Source: Spongilla lacustris (lineage: Eukaryota > Porifera > Demospongiae > Spongillida > Spongillidae). From it: 64,000 nt of DNA. The stretch is taken from NCBI GenBank assembly GCA_949361645.1, contig OX442416.1, positions 7,570,362-7,634,361 of the forward strand, given 5' to 3'. The notes below the pieces were generated by a model. It saw nothing but the letters and a program-made list of their open reading frames with translations, was not told the DNA's origin and did not search any database. The first letter of the stretch is position 1. Each line of letters starts with the position of its first letter. The position numbers and the translations under genes were made by a program. Positions 34,112 to 44,516 of the stretch are shown in pieces.

Positions 34112-37100
34112 CTCAGGGGGCTAGGGCACCCCCCTCCGACCCAAGAATGAATATAATTAAAATAATCCGTACGGTATGCTTTAGTGCGGTAATTTAATTC
34201 AATTCACTTCTATTATTAACATCACTATATAAGCACGGTTGTTCTGCATTGGCAATAGGTTTGATATATAGAACAACCAATAAAATTTGCGGTACTTGCT
34301 CCAAAATGGCGGCTTCAGAGCTCATTAACTTTCAAGCACAAACCTTCCACATCTGGCACATACAGTGCAGACAAACAGGCCATCGGTAGTTAGGTAAACG
34401 TATGTACTATCTTCAATATATAAAACGCATGTGTACGCTGTTACAACGTCGATGCACTACGCTTTGCGCAACCGAAGGTTTTTATTGGGCACGATCGGTT
34501 GTATTGTTATCTGGCTTTCGTTCTCCGATTCCTCCCTTATAAGTGCCCTTCGAAATAATACAGGAATGAGAGCATTCACTTGTAAGTCGAAATATTCTTT
34601 TATCTTTAGGTGCCATATTTTCCACATGTGAGGATGGCACGAACAACGTACCACACCAAGTCATGAATAATGCTCATTCATGCCATATTACGTATATACA
34701 GTGTAAAGATGGTCGATTTATTCAGGTATGTGGGTGCAGGCTACAAAAAGCTCTTAAAGCTAAGGGCAAAACAGGGCAACGAAAGCCACAAATATTCGTC
34801 CGCTCCTATCTTCGATAATGACGTTGCAATTGATGTTGTTGAGATCCACCCCCAGATGTTTTGCATTGATTGTCATTGTTAGGGCAAAGGGGTGTCAAAC
34901 CCCATACAAGTGCAGACACACATACTGGATACGTGTAAAGTATGTTTATAACTCTCCAATACATGTACATGCGCCAAAATAAGTAGGTGTTCAAGCCTTT
35001 CTGTACACTTAGATGGCAAGGCACTTTTAAGCCTGAATGGCCAAAATGCTACACTAGCTGATCACTTTGATTGTAGCCCTAGCACCCCCACCAGTTGTAT
35101 AGTAAGGCATACATGCATACCCAGCCTTGGCACATGTATAAGTAATATTGACATCTGTGATGAACATGCATGCTGATGTATCCAATTGTATAGCTGTACT
35201 GCAGCAGCCAATCCAGCTGCCATGTCACATGCGTGTGTAAGCAGTGCATCTCAGCACATAACCAAGTGCCCCTGTTGTTATGACTTGGCCTGTCTACAGA
35301 ACAGTGCAGTGGTACTACCTACAGATATGGTAAACACACTTTTTGGGGATGTCATGGTGTGCTGTACATTGTGGGGGCAAGGTATCGGAGCTGCACATGA
35401 GTGTAGTCAGTTCAGCAAACTACAACAACCATATGGTTGATTGAATTCACTACCACAATGTGGTTGTGGATTGATGGGTGAACACTTTACAGGGTCAATT
35501 CACTCCAAGTTTAACAACCTAAAATTAAATCAGTACATGATCATGACCCAGTTGAAAGGAACATTACCTCTCTGTATCACACAAAAATCCATTGTGCCAC
35601 CCCACCACAGAAGAAACGTAAAGAAACTAAGCAGAATATAAATTTAAAAAACACTTGATTTCCTATAGATAAAATGGCGTCAACTGCGCATTATAAAGCG
35701 AATATTCAGAAGGCAAATGCTTAAAGTAGAAAACATGGCACCCGTTAAACTAACAAAGAAACGTTCCAAAAACTTACGTCCGTTGTTGGTTTCAAATTTC
35801 AGTGACTTTATCAGGGCGGAATCGTCAAACTGAAAACGGTCACTTCTCGTCCCTAGTCACAAAACACGCACCGACAACTCGCGCTTGGATATAACGTTCT
35901 GTATCGTTGATACCACCATTTCTCCTATATTTCATGGTGAAATAATCGAGGCTCAACGTCTACAGGAGCTGCTCCAAATGACCCTTTTTGTGGACATGTT
36001 TTAGTTGCTATGGGCGTAATGAGTTCCGTTGCTAGGTACTTATTATTCATACGGTGAGGGCCTATTGTCCAATTTTGTACGTATTGTAACAACCGTGTAA
36101 GATTACCGTACATGTAAAGTCCAACTCTGCCCCCACCGAAAAAAAATGTCTCGTGTTTAAACGAGCGTATCTTCGTAATCATATATGCATGAACGCAGCT
36201 GCATGCGTGCTATTCTTTAAAATCCTATTGCCTGGAGTACCAGCTCTTTCCTAAAATGCTAAACAGGATGTCGGAAGCGTTAACGATTACGAAGATGCGC
36301 TAGTTTAAAACACGAGACATTTGGTTGGGACATCTATATACGTAGTTGGATTCCGTTGACTGTTAGTCGTCCTCCAGCTGAAATGCGCATTTTAGTTACT
36401 ACTTCGTCAACCACTTTTACATGCACTTTTACAATATAAATGGCTCTAAATTTATCCTTGGCATGGATACAGTTCAGTTCAGAAGTTTGCAGATCTTCCA
36501 TCAGCAGATTGTATCCATGCACAGTACTAAAGCTGCATTGCTGGCAAATGCCAGAGCGCTTATCGGTATTCACAACATACTCAGCGGATCATTTAGTGTG
36601 CTAATGCACTCTTCGGCAGCTTCTGGATATATATGCATGCACCCTATTAGAATAGTGCATAAGCTCGGCGCCATCTTTGGCGATTGAAGACATTCTTGCC
36701 GATTGAGCCGTTGTATTTTTGTTAAACTATACTGCCACAGCAAAAAAAAACGCGTCAAATCAATTATTGCTTCACAATTGATTTCACAGTAGAATCAATC
36801 GCAAATCAAGTGCACTTGATTTTACTATCAAACCATCGTTGATTTAACAATTGATTAAAAATCCGTTGTGAAATCAATAATTGATTTGATGCGTTCATTT
36901 GCTGTGTGCTGAAGGGCGTGGTTGCGAAAAATTTCGCGCGCGCTTCGCTCGCTACCCGTTCTGCACCCCCCTCCTTCTATTTCTGGATACGCGCCTGCAG
37001 TCAGATGTACAATCTTGGCATATGTAATAATGTTACGTTGTATTGAGTTCCAAAACATAAGCGTTTCCATGACAATTCTATACGTATAATTAGAAACATA

Positions 37101-38915
37101 AGATGCCGAATGCCATCTTTACTAAATTTGTTCGCCACTTTTGACAAGTGACATTCTTATTGTATGCTTTCACATGAACGAAATAGACAAACGACAAGAG
37201 GAAAACGCCGCCCGAGTTAAATAAGTAACTAATTTTTAAAAAGCCCGTGACAGCTAGCGTTCTATTCAGTAATGTAGAATCAAACAGAGCTGTCAAAAGG
37301 CAGTGCATAAAACATTTTGAAAAGCTTGGCGCAAGTTTTGATCCAGAATAGCTGCAAAGGTGATGTAACATATTGTGTTGCTTGGCATAATTGGTTGGAT
37401 CATTTGTCATACAAACCTATTATTGTCCTAGTATGTTTTTTACTGTAAAAGTTGTGCAGTAAAAAACAAATGAAACAAGATATATTCTCTCTGAGAAAGT
37501 TAATGACATATAGGATTTGAATGCAATGGTGGTGTAAAAAGTAAGGGAATGAGGGACTGGAGATACATGTATGATAAACACAATATTCCTGCATGTATAT
37601 TTAGCAACTATTAAAAGTGCAATGCTGTTCTACAAAGAGCTAAATAATCGATTATTGTATCTCTAGTCCCTTGTTCCCTAACTTCTGAAATTTACACCTT
37701 TCAAATCCAAATCGAGAATGCTTTTTTGTCTTGTAAAATATAATATAGTAACATTAAATTTATATTGTAATAATTGTGGTTATAGAATATCGGTTACAAT
37801 GGAATATCTTATAATTTGTATGGATATGGGAATTTCTGCTGCGGTGACCTTTAGACAAATGTAAGTCTGACGATAGGATGTCCTTGGCTTGATTAAATTG
37901 ACATCTGAACCCGATCGCTAGTATGTCAAATTCAAGTACAAGTCAGAAAGGGTTACTCAAAATGCCATATTAGTCTTGCTCAAGTCATGCATGACTGATA
38001 TAATAGAGGTCCATGCAGGAATTCATGCGTGTGACAATTTAGGCTCCCTCGGCTCCTCCCTCGCTTACACTGGTGTTGTATAGGTACAGTGTAAGCGAGG
38101 GAGCTCCCTCGCTTACACTGTACCTATACAACACCTCCCTCGCTTACACTGTACCTATAAAACACTAGTCTCGTACCAAGACCCAGATTTTCACAGTTGC
38201 GCGGATGGCGGTGATGTAATCCATCCGCGCAACTGTACAAATATGGGTCTGGGTACGAGACTAATAAAACACCTCTCTCGCTTACACTGACTATAAACTG
38301 CACGAAACTTCTAATAATATTATGCACGCTTAAAAGATTGTTTGTGGATTGGGGGGGGGGGGGGGTGGTCAATGTGACGTAATTGAGAGGGGGGGGAGGA
38401 ATTATTGTGACGGTCTTGTGATGGGGGGGAGGGGGGGGGGTCCAAAACGGTCTTAATTTGTGTGACGTAATTTATGAACGGCCCCTGTACCTATACAACA
38501 CCTCCCTCGCTTACACTGTACCTATACAACGCCTCCCACGCTTATACTGTACCTATACAACGCTTACTCGAACATACATGTTATCATTCGCTCCAAATGC
38601 TTTCGTAAATATTCTCAGCTTACCAGTTTATCTTTGTCAGTGACGTCACACTGAACGAAGAGCACTTTATTAGGACCATAAGTCTTTTCAAGTTCCACAC
38701 AAGCTGCCCTACCCCCGTCTTCATTGACATCGACTACGCTTACCTGTATAATGAATAACACAGATTACGGACCCCTTAAGGAGTACATGAGTATATAAGT
38801 GTCCGGGCATGTGATTTAGGCCTACCTTCGCGCCATTAGATATGAGAGCGCTCGCAATAGCGTAGCCGATTCCCTGTGCAGCTCCAGTCACCAAGGCAAC
38901 CTTTCCTGACAGCAT
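25414..38915 (-). CDS. HPGD-like: 15-hydroxyprostaglandin dehydrogenase-like SDR, copy 2 (last splice donor lost)
   Basis: Seven exons homologous to copy 1: 38826-38915, 38624-38743, 27674-27784, 26775-26871, 25783-25859, 25607-25725 and 25414-25552. Exon lengths are identical to copy 1. The Rossmann [12 protein letters not shown], catalytic Ser (VNMASITG) and YCATK are all kept. The donor after exon 6 reads AG/CTGAGC instead of AG/GTGAGC. Unspliced reading gives a stop (TGA at 25603-25605) after 205 residues, removing the last 45. Exon 7 itself is still open and similar, so the lesion is recent, or it is a base-call error. Intron 2 (27785-38623, 10.8 kb) carries a different set of insertions from copy 1. 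The enzyme would lack the C-terminal strand and helix that help shape SDR substrate pockets. Confidence 0.8.
29253..30398. mobile_element. 1.15-kb element with AGTACCAGTCAGA inverted ends
   Basis: The left end AGTACCAGTCAGA and right end TCTGACTGGTACT are inverted repeats flanked by TA-rich sequence. The insertion splits the reverse-transcriptase reading of the surrounding retrotransposon and is missing from unit A. The interior holds TCGCGATATATCGCGA-type palindromes, with about three tandem 36-bp units at 30165-30275. A 64-codon frame (29692-29886) is unrecognised. The superfamily is uncertain; a TA target would suggest Tc1/mariner. Confidence 0.65.
31552..31780. mobile_element. 229-bp MITE with CATAGGCGGATCC ends
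   Basis: Inverted ends CATAGGCGGATCC and GGATC(C)GCCTATG, with CCTTCT on both sides (31546-31551 and 31781-31786). Inserted into the endonuclease region of the non-LTR element. A short member of the GGCGGATCC family. Confidence 0.75.
32130..32530 (+). other. 3' flank of the unit B non-LTR element
   Basis: AT-rich, matches 10140-10562 in inverse orientation. No gene. Confidence 0.5.
32720..32947 (+). pseudogene. C-terminal tail of a non-LTR retrotransposon
   Basis: The frame [31 protein letters not shown], and [11 protein letters not shown] followed by a stop matches the tail of the 19870-20506 element (SYGAWG, ARLAIHMS, ARAILRR). Only about 70 residues remain. Confidence 0.6.
33001..33745. 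mobile_element. Large foldback element, about 745 bp
   Basis: Almost the whole element is an inverted repeat with arms of about 330 bp. Markers in both arms: TCGACTTCCTATTTT, GTATCGAACGTTGCAATG, AACATAACTTTCTGTAGG, TTCAAATTGTAGG/CCTACAATTTGAAG and GTTACGGGGATATAGTTGAG. The centre shares the GCGCCGATGATTT core with the element at 6207-6565. Confidence 0.8.
33946..34062 (-). repeat. Segment matching 6840-6940 in opposite orientation
   Basis: Landmarks CCATTTTCTCCTCC and ATTTTTCTGGGTGAGTATAAC occur as complements at 6840-6935. It supports the view that unit A intron 2 has an inverted segment. Confidence 0.6.
34066..34140. repeat. CAGTGGCGTATTTAGG end with about 30 G
   Basis: One end of the CAGTGGCGGATCC-type family, followed by an uninterrupted G run (34081-34111). 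I did not find its partner end with confidence. Confidence 0.5.
34290..36140. other. No recognised gene
   Basis: Open frames of 60-85 codons occur on the plus strand (34670-34882, 35186-35440, 35441-35641). The middle one is Cys-rich (CPCCYDLAC). Together they could be a decayed coding segment, but I see no domain, splice model or start, so no function is proposed. Confidence 0.3.
36146..36320. mobile_element. 175-bp MITE with ATGTCTCGTGTTTAAAC ends
   Basis: The left ATGTCTCGTGTTTAAACGAG and right complement enclose a short centre, and TCTTCGTAATC is mirrored further inside. Related sequence (CGTGTTTAAACGAGCGTATC in complement) occurs at 50120-50170. Confidence 0.7.
36735..36907. mobile_element. 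Foldback MITE with CACAGCAAA ends
   Basis: CACAGCAAA near 36737 and TTTGCTGTG near 36900 are inverted ends. ACGCGTCAAATCAATTATTG is mirrored internally, and TTGATTT-type repeats fill the middle. Confidence 0.65.
37540..37685. mobile_element. MITE orthologous to 13785-13925
   Basis: Ends GTAAGGGAATGAGGGACTGG and TCTAGTCCCTTGTTCCC, in the same flanking context as in unit A. Confidence 0.65.
38166..38263. mobile_element. 98-bp MITE with a 9-bp target duplication
   Basis: TAGTCTCGTACC and its complement form the ends, and the arms extend through GTTGCGCGGATGG. ATAAAACAC is duplicated exactly at 38157-38165 and 38264-38272. It splits the 32-bp minisatellite of unit B. Confidence 0.85.
38340..38480. 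repeat. G-rich insertion in the 32-bp minisatellite
   Basis: Repeated G runs separated by GTGACGTAATT motifs (38350-38364, 38390, 38424-38440). Flanked on both sides by units of the 32-bp minisatellite, so it interrupts the array. No gene. Confidence 0.5.
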
Positions 38916-39179
38916 GATCGTATTTTTTTATCTGCAAACAAAAGGAACTTGACACTAAATGATTAATTTTTATATACCATATACGCAAGGATTGCGTCAT
39001 TATAATTCCTGTTTTTGTCTCGTTTATGCACCGTTCACATATGTTGCGGTATGGATACACTTTCTCAACGAAATTTTCGAGTCCTATTAGTAGGACACCG
39101 AACATATGCATGACGATCCGAGTGGAAAAAATCGCACGATTTTTGATTTATCCAACAATAAAGTTTGTAAAGGCATAGA

Positions 39180-40300
39180 TATTAGAGTAGAAATATTAAC
39201 GGGTGTATTCCGCATAGTTCTCGTTCCCAGGTCACCATCATAGGAAAGGGTAACCTTTACAGAAGGGTCTTCTAGTGGAATGGAAAGACTTAGTAATTAT
39301 ATAATGCTATGTTCACTGGTGGCTATATGGAGCCATCCTCTACCTTCTTGTTATTTGTATGACTGTCGAGCCTTACTTGCTGTTTGGCCCGTGCCCAGTC
39401 CGATTCATGGTGTCAACCTTTATTTACCCCCGTAAATAAGCTTATAATTACAAAAGCCAAATGCGTTGCTGTATAGAATACATGCCCCAACATATATCTT
39501 CAAAATGGCTCAAAACAGTAACAAAGTACGCACGCTACAAGCCACAGTTTGACCTCATATCTGAAACTTACAGGCCCGTAGCCAGACATTTAGCTGGGGG
39601 GGGGGGGACCTACCTGGACCTTTATGGCCAGTTGTCAAGGATGCCTGACATGCAAAGCCAAGTGTTAATTATGTCATGCTTGGGCATGCTTTTGCTAGAA
39701 CATACTGCGGGCATATTTGTGCATGCTTGTTGCTAGACTCGCATGCAGTATTGAGTCTGTAAATGAGTTTTGGATGGTGATAAGTGCCAATCCAGTTTTT
39801 TATTGCGCAAGCCGTTCCTACGTTCCTCTACACCAATTGAATCAATATAAATGCAACTCTAGCTAACAGTGAAAGGTGCAATTAAAGGGAATTAAGATGG
39901 GTATATATCACCCAACTATCGACAACCTTTTGATTCATAATGAATATGTAACAATGCCAGGTTATAGCCAGTCTAGGTCACCTTTATTTCCACGCCCGAA
40001 ATGGTTCGTTAATACACTGCCCCCTTTTATGCCTGATATTGGCGGATCCAGCCAGAAATATGGTGGGGGGGGGGGGGGGGGTTACCAATGCAGGGTCCAT
40101 GCAAGTACCCTTGCGTCCACCTGCCAAGGGTTATGGGGGAGTGCTGTGTAAGCTAGAACTTTGCGAGTTCATTAATTTAATCACAATCACTTTTGATTAT
40201 CAACTATCAGTGCCTGCAATAGATATTTGGCGGCCCTAAAAACTGTAGATCATAGCGACCCATGCATCCCATTAGCATCCGATAGGGAACTTCCACAGCG
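39180..40300. other. No gene seen; beyond the unit B duplication boundary
   Basis: Homology with unit A ends at about 39170 (A: about 19612). This stretch has GGCGGATCC-family fragments with G runs (39597-39607 and 40041-40081) and no recognisable reading frame. Confidence 0.4.
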
Positions 40301-40315
40301 CATATGCGCGTAATG

Positions 40316-40530
40316 TTGTGTTGTTTATGCAACATGCAACAACGCGGAACTTAAACATCATGCAAGCAACATGTTTACGTGGAACTGCATGTCTGAAACA
40401 ACATGCAGGCAACATGTTACGTAGAACTGAAACAACAGGCAACATGTTATGCGGAACTGAAACAACAGGCAACATGTTATGCGGAACTGAAAGAACGCGC
40501 AATAACGGGCGACAATTGGAACTGCAAGGA
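40316..40530. repeat. Tandem repeat of GGAACTGAAACAACAGGCAA type
   Basis: Five or so units of about 31 bp, each holding CAACATGTTA(T/C)G(C/T)GGAAC. Internal GCAACATGTT symmetry gives each unit hairpin potential. Confidence 0.75.
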
Positions 40531-40769
40531 AAGAACTTTACAAACTAGATAAGGTCGCCAAGTTTATAGAAAATGCGTTCTTAGCTAACTTTAACTGCAT
40601 GTATAGACTGGCTACTATATTAAAATGGATGAATTAACCATGGTAGATCCACCTTTGACAATACACCATTGACTATGAGTTTTATAGGAAGCATCTTTCG
40701 CGATCGGTCGATGTTAGCCCTTGAAATGCAGCAATGAAAACATGCAGTGGACACATGCATCATTAATTA

Positions 40770-41625
40770 TAGGGTCAACTATCGATAAGGTTTGTCCTTA
40801 CCGCTTACCGGTTATCCGATACCGTTAAGCAACCGGTAAGACACTTTTCTTATCATTACCTTTCAGTAAGAGATAACTTCTAACCGAATATTATCGGTAA
40901 CACTCGGCTTTCTTATAGATTTTTTATATTTCTTGTACTGGCCTTCCAAATAATTATTCACGACAACATGTGGGCAAAGTTAACCGAATTAGTGTTATGA
41001 ATAATTACTAGTGGGAATTTTCGCACTACGTGTACATATGAGTACATGTTTGAATAGAAGTTGTTTCTAGCACTACAGAGAGTGGGGAGACTTGACGTTT
41101 TTAACTTACTTGTATAAAAATAAAGCTACTAGATAAGAAACACCATAGGCTAAAACGCTTCGTCATCACAACACTCTAGGGTCCATATGATCATGCAAGT
41201 TGCCATTGCAGTTTCCTTGCAAAATATCAGGTTATTCCGAAGTAGATTATTGGCCTTCGAAGGCCAACCAGAGTACGAAATGAAATGGGTAGGTTGGATC
41301 AAGGAGTAAAGGACCGTTAATAGTCCGCACACAACACTTAGGAACCCATAAATAACCCTGCAGGCTATGAAGAAATGCATGCTAGGAACTAATAAGGAAG
41401 GCCACAACCTACTGGATCCACGGATGCCAAATGATACTAAGATGCCAACAGATACCCTTTGGACACGCCTATTACCTTAGCGGTAATAATTACCGTTCAG
41501 TAAGAAAGCTTATCGGTACGCTTTTTATCGATAGGCGTAAAGTTATTTCAGTAAATTTTCAATAATAGGTGCTTACTTACTGATAATTACCGATAAGTTC
41601 AAAACCATATCGATAGTTGACCCTA
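40770..41625. mobile_element. hAT-like MITE, 856 bp
   Basis: The ends TAGGGTCAACTATCGATA and the exact complement TATCGATAGTTGACCCTA are flanked by an exact 8-bp duplication ATTAATTA (40762-40769 and 41626-41633). TAGGG ends and an 8-bp duplication are typical of hAT. Subterminal regions are filled with CGGTAA/TTACCG/CGATAA motifs, probable transposase-binding repeats. No transposase frame. Confidence 0.85.
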
Positions 41626-41633
41626 ATTAATTA

Positions 41634-42248
41634 TCCCAAATTTTTTTGGCAAATTTATATACTGCTATCGAACTATTATAAAACCCTGCAGAGAATTCGA
41701 ACTGATCAATTGGAAACTCAGTAACCTCCATCGACTCAGTAACATCCATCTGCTCCTTACATTCAACTTAATTCACAAAGGAACGCTGTGTTGGATTGAT
41801 ATATGTTTGCTGATCGCCAGTTTTATGCATGTACATGCACCCTGCATGATGTGGAATCATACAGATATCTCTAAACTATCTAGGACTTAGGTGCTAGTTT
41901 CGGCACAGCCTTTTTTTTTTTTTTTTTTTTTTTTTGCTGGTAGGAACTTCTCCATTGCCCGTCGTACCGCAGGTTGTATTCAATTTCACTTGTGCGAGTC
42001 ACAGACCCCATGGACGGACCGATATACACGTAATAACCACGCATGCCGCCAATAATACCAATAGTCATTGCTTGGTTTGAACCTGACTGATCTAAAGTGG
42101 CCTGGCTCCTATTAAACGAGTTACAATTCAAACGACGTGTTGACAGTGTAAACATGTTAAATTACAATGTAATTTGTTTCCTGGACAGCATATGTACAAA
42201 CTTGACTGTGTAAGGCGATTTACTAATGCGTTCTAATATAATTATATA
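41634..42248. other. No gene seen
   Basis: Contains a T run of about 24 (41912-41935). The minus-strand frame over it (41880-42155) depends on that run. Otherwise featureless. Confidence 0.4.
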
Positions 42249-43556
42249 TGTTCCGCGCGAATTGTATATTTGCGCAATTTTTACAATTTCGAAATTGCGT
42301 ACCGATTTCGAAATTGTCCTCCGATTTTAAAATTGCCACCCAATTTCGAAATTGTCCTCCGATTTTAAAATTGCCACCCAATTTCGAAATTGCGCTGCGC
42401 AATTTCGAAATCGCGTAACTTCGATATGCATGCGCACTTTCAAAACTTTCATATACGTGCAATGTTGACATAAAAATAAGCTAATGCAGAACATACATTG
42501 TACATTTCAATCCACACCATTAGACCGAGATAACTTCTTTTCTAGCTATGTCTTCCATCATAATGTTAGGTTCCAGCTTGCCTGTAAATGGCATCATCAT
42601 CAACCTGCTCTCAAAACACTTTGCTAGGTGGATCCGCATTGCCCACTGATCCCAAATCTTTGATGAGGGTAGTTCACCATTGCAAAGTGCTGTAGCTGTT
42701 GCAGTCGCAAACAGACCGCAGTCATTGCACCCTGACTACTTTTGGCATTTTATCCCTTGGATGGCATAACTTGTACCTTGGCAATTAATAAAGCTGGAGA
42801 TCTGTGCAACTATAGATTGACTGGTTTTACAGTGATTCATGCTATCATAACGATTGATGCATGGTGTTTCCAGGGCATCCAATTGTGGAAACACACAACC
42901 AATGATTACCTGAATGTAATATTTGGATCCCTTCAGATGACATAACTTGCCATTGGCCTGTCTGTGAAAGTGTTAGTGGTTGTAAGCCACCAATATGTGC
43001 AAATTGTTTCTTTAGTAGTATTTGTGCAGCATAAATATGTTTGTCAGAGAGCCATTTTTTGTGTATGAGTGCTCGTCTGTCCTCTTGATCAAGATGCAAG
43101 TCAGGACACCCCATGGGAATACCAGCTGTTGGGTTTGCCTTTTGCTGCACTTTTCCTTTCCACTTTCCTCATTTTCATTTTGTAATGACACAAAACCTGT
43201 CGTGGATTTGTCTTCGTTCTCTTTCACTTGTGATCCAAGTTTGCAATAATTCTGTTTTTGTAATATTTCTCTTTCATCATTCTTTAAATAATCTTCAAAA
43301 TCTTGTTCAAATTCAGAAGGCTGGTTTGAGCAGCTCTTGCCACCATGACATTTCGATAAACTCTTAGTATTATTGCGCTTGCAATAGCAACGTTTTGTAC
43401 TGCATCCTGATTGGCAATTACATGAAGCACATTTGAAGTCATTTTTAGGATTCATTAGTTGAGCTGCCTCACGTAGTGATATACATGTATATTCATCATT
43501 TTCCCATCCATTTACTTCAAGTGCTAGAAATCCTTCAAAGCATTCTAGATCCCCCA
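42249..43556 (-). mobile_element. Inverted, 5'-truncated copy of the Ginger-type transposon
   Basis: It begins TGTTCCGCGCGAATTG (preceded by TATA), continues through CAATTTCGAAATTG-type subterminal repeats to about 42440, then holds the Cys-rich domain and Ulp1-like protease on the minus strand (42520-43556). It is nearly identical to 53041-54311 and breaks off at GGGGGATC. A 4-nt insertion in the protease (CCATGCATCAAT against CCATCAAT at 53757) shifts the frame, so this copy is dead. It faces the complete element, so the two ends flank 43557-50384 as inverted repeats of about 1.3 kb. Confidence 0.8.
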
Positions 43557-43563
43557 CAAATCC

Positions 43564-44516
43564 TTGCCTAGCAGCAACCCCCTTGGCAGTTCTAAGACAT
43601 CAGATTTTCAACACAAATCTAGGCATGCCACCACCATCAAAAATAGGAACTATGCTGCTCAAAGGCTCCACCAGAAAATTACATTTGCAAAGCAGAAACA
43701 AAATGAAACCAGTGAATCTGCTGAAGGAGAGATTATTGAAGTAGAGACATACAAATTGCTGGATGGACGAAGCAAAAAGAGGATGTTGTGGGTTAAAAAC
43801 TGCTTGTATCAGTTGACATGTGATGAAAGAGACATTCTCATAAGTGAGAATGAGTGGCTTACAGATAATTTAATATTAGCATCACACAAAATTCTGAGAG
43901 AGCAGTCCTCAATTTCTGGGTTCCAAGATCCCATCAAAGGTGAAAAAATGGCTTTGTCTATCATGAAAGAGAACTTTATTCAAATACTCCATGATGGGTA
44001 TGGGCACTGGTTTACTGTAAGCACCATAGGAGCTCAAGCATCTTATGAGGTGTTCATTTATGACAGCATGTTGTGCTCTTTGGGTGGTCATGGAAGAAAA
44101 CAAGTGGCAGCTCTTTTGGCATGTCCAGAGAAAGAAATTAGTATCAAGATGATGAAAGTGCAACAGCAGGAAGGGAAAAATGACTGTGGCTTATTTGCCA
44201 TTGCTTTTGCAACAGCTTTGGCTAATGGGGTACAACCTGGTCACTGTGTGTTTAAGCAGAGTGAAATGAGGAAGCATTTAATAAGAAGCCTTGAAGAAAA
44301 AGTTCTCTCCATGTTTCCCGTGGAGAAGATGAAGAGAGGAAGAGTTGGTGTTCACTGCATTAACAGTATAGAAATTTTCTGCTCTTGCCGAATGCCGATT
44401 GATGATTGAATGTTCAGGATGCAAGGAGTGGTACCACTTGGCCTGTGTGATGGATGTTCCAGAAAGAGCTGTAGATGAATTGGATTATGTGTGGCTTTGC
44501 GCTTTGTGCAAGTGAT
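43564..44516 (+). CDS. Ulp1/SENP-like cysteine protease with C-terminal PHD finger (5' end missing)
   Basis: A continuous frame from 43564 to 44409 gives about 280 residues. The C48 protease signature is clear: WLTDN...LASHKIL, catalytic His in GHWFTV, Asp in YDSM, and Gln/Cys in QQQEGKNDCGLFAIA. After SCRMPIDD the frame hits TGA. In a shifted frame the sequence continues MIECSGCKEWYHLACVMD and WLCALC with a stop at 44516: together a C4HC3 PHD finger (FCSC...MIECSGC...YHLAC...WLCALC) broken by a frameshift near 44404. Ulp1-like proteases cleave SUMO-type conjugates, and many DNA transposons carry one. The start shown is only where the frame opens after the junction with the inverted Ginger fragment; upstream exons are missing. 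Probably the 3' part of a Ginger-related element. Confidence 0.7.

Noticed and set aside
34431..34664. Overlapping frames on both strands as a small gene
   Set aside because: Equal openness on both strands, no domain, no splice sites that extend either.
41880..42155. Minus-strand frame with a poly-lysine stretch
   Set aside because: The lysines come from a T run; no other coding signal.
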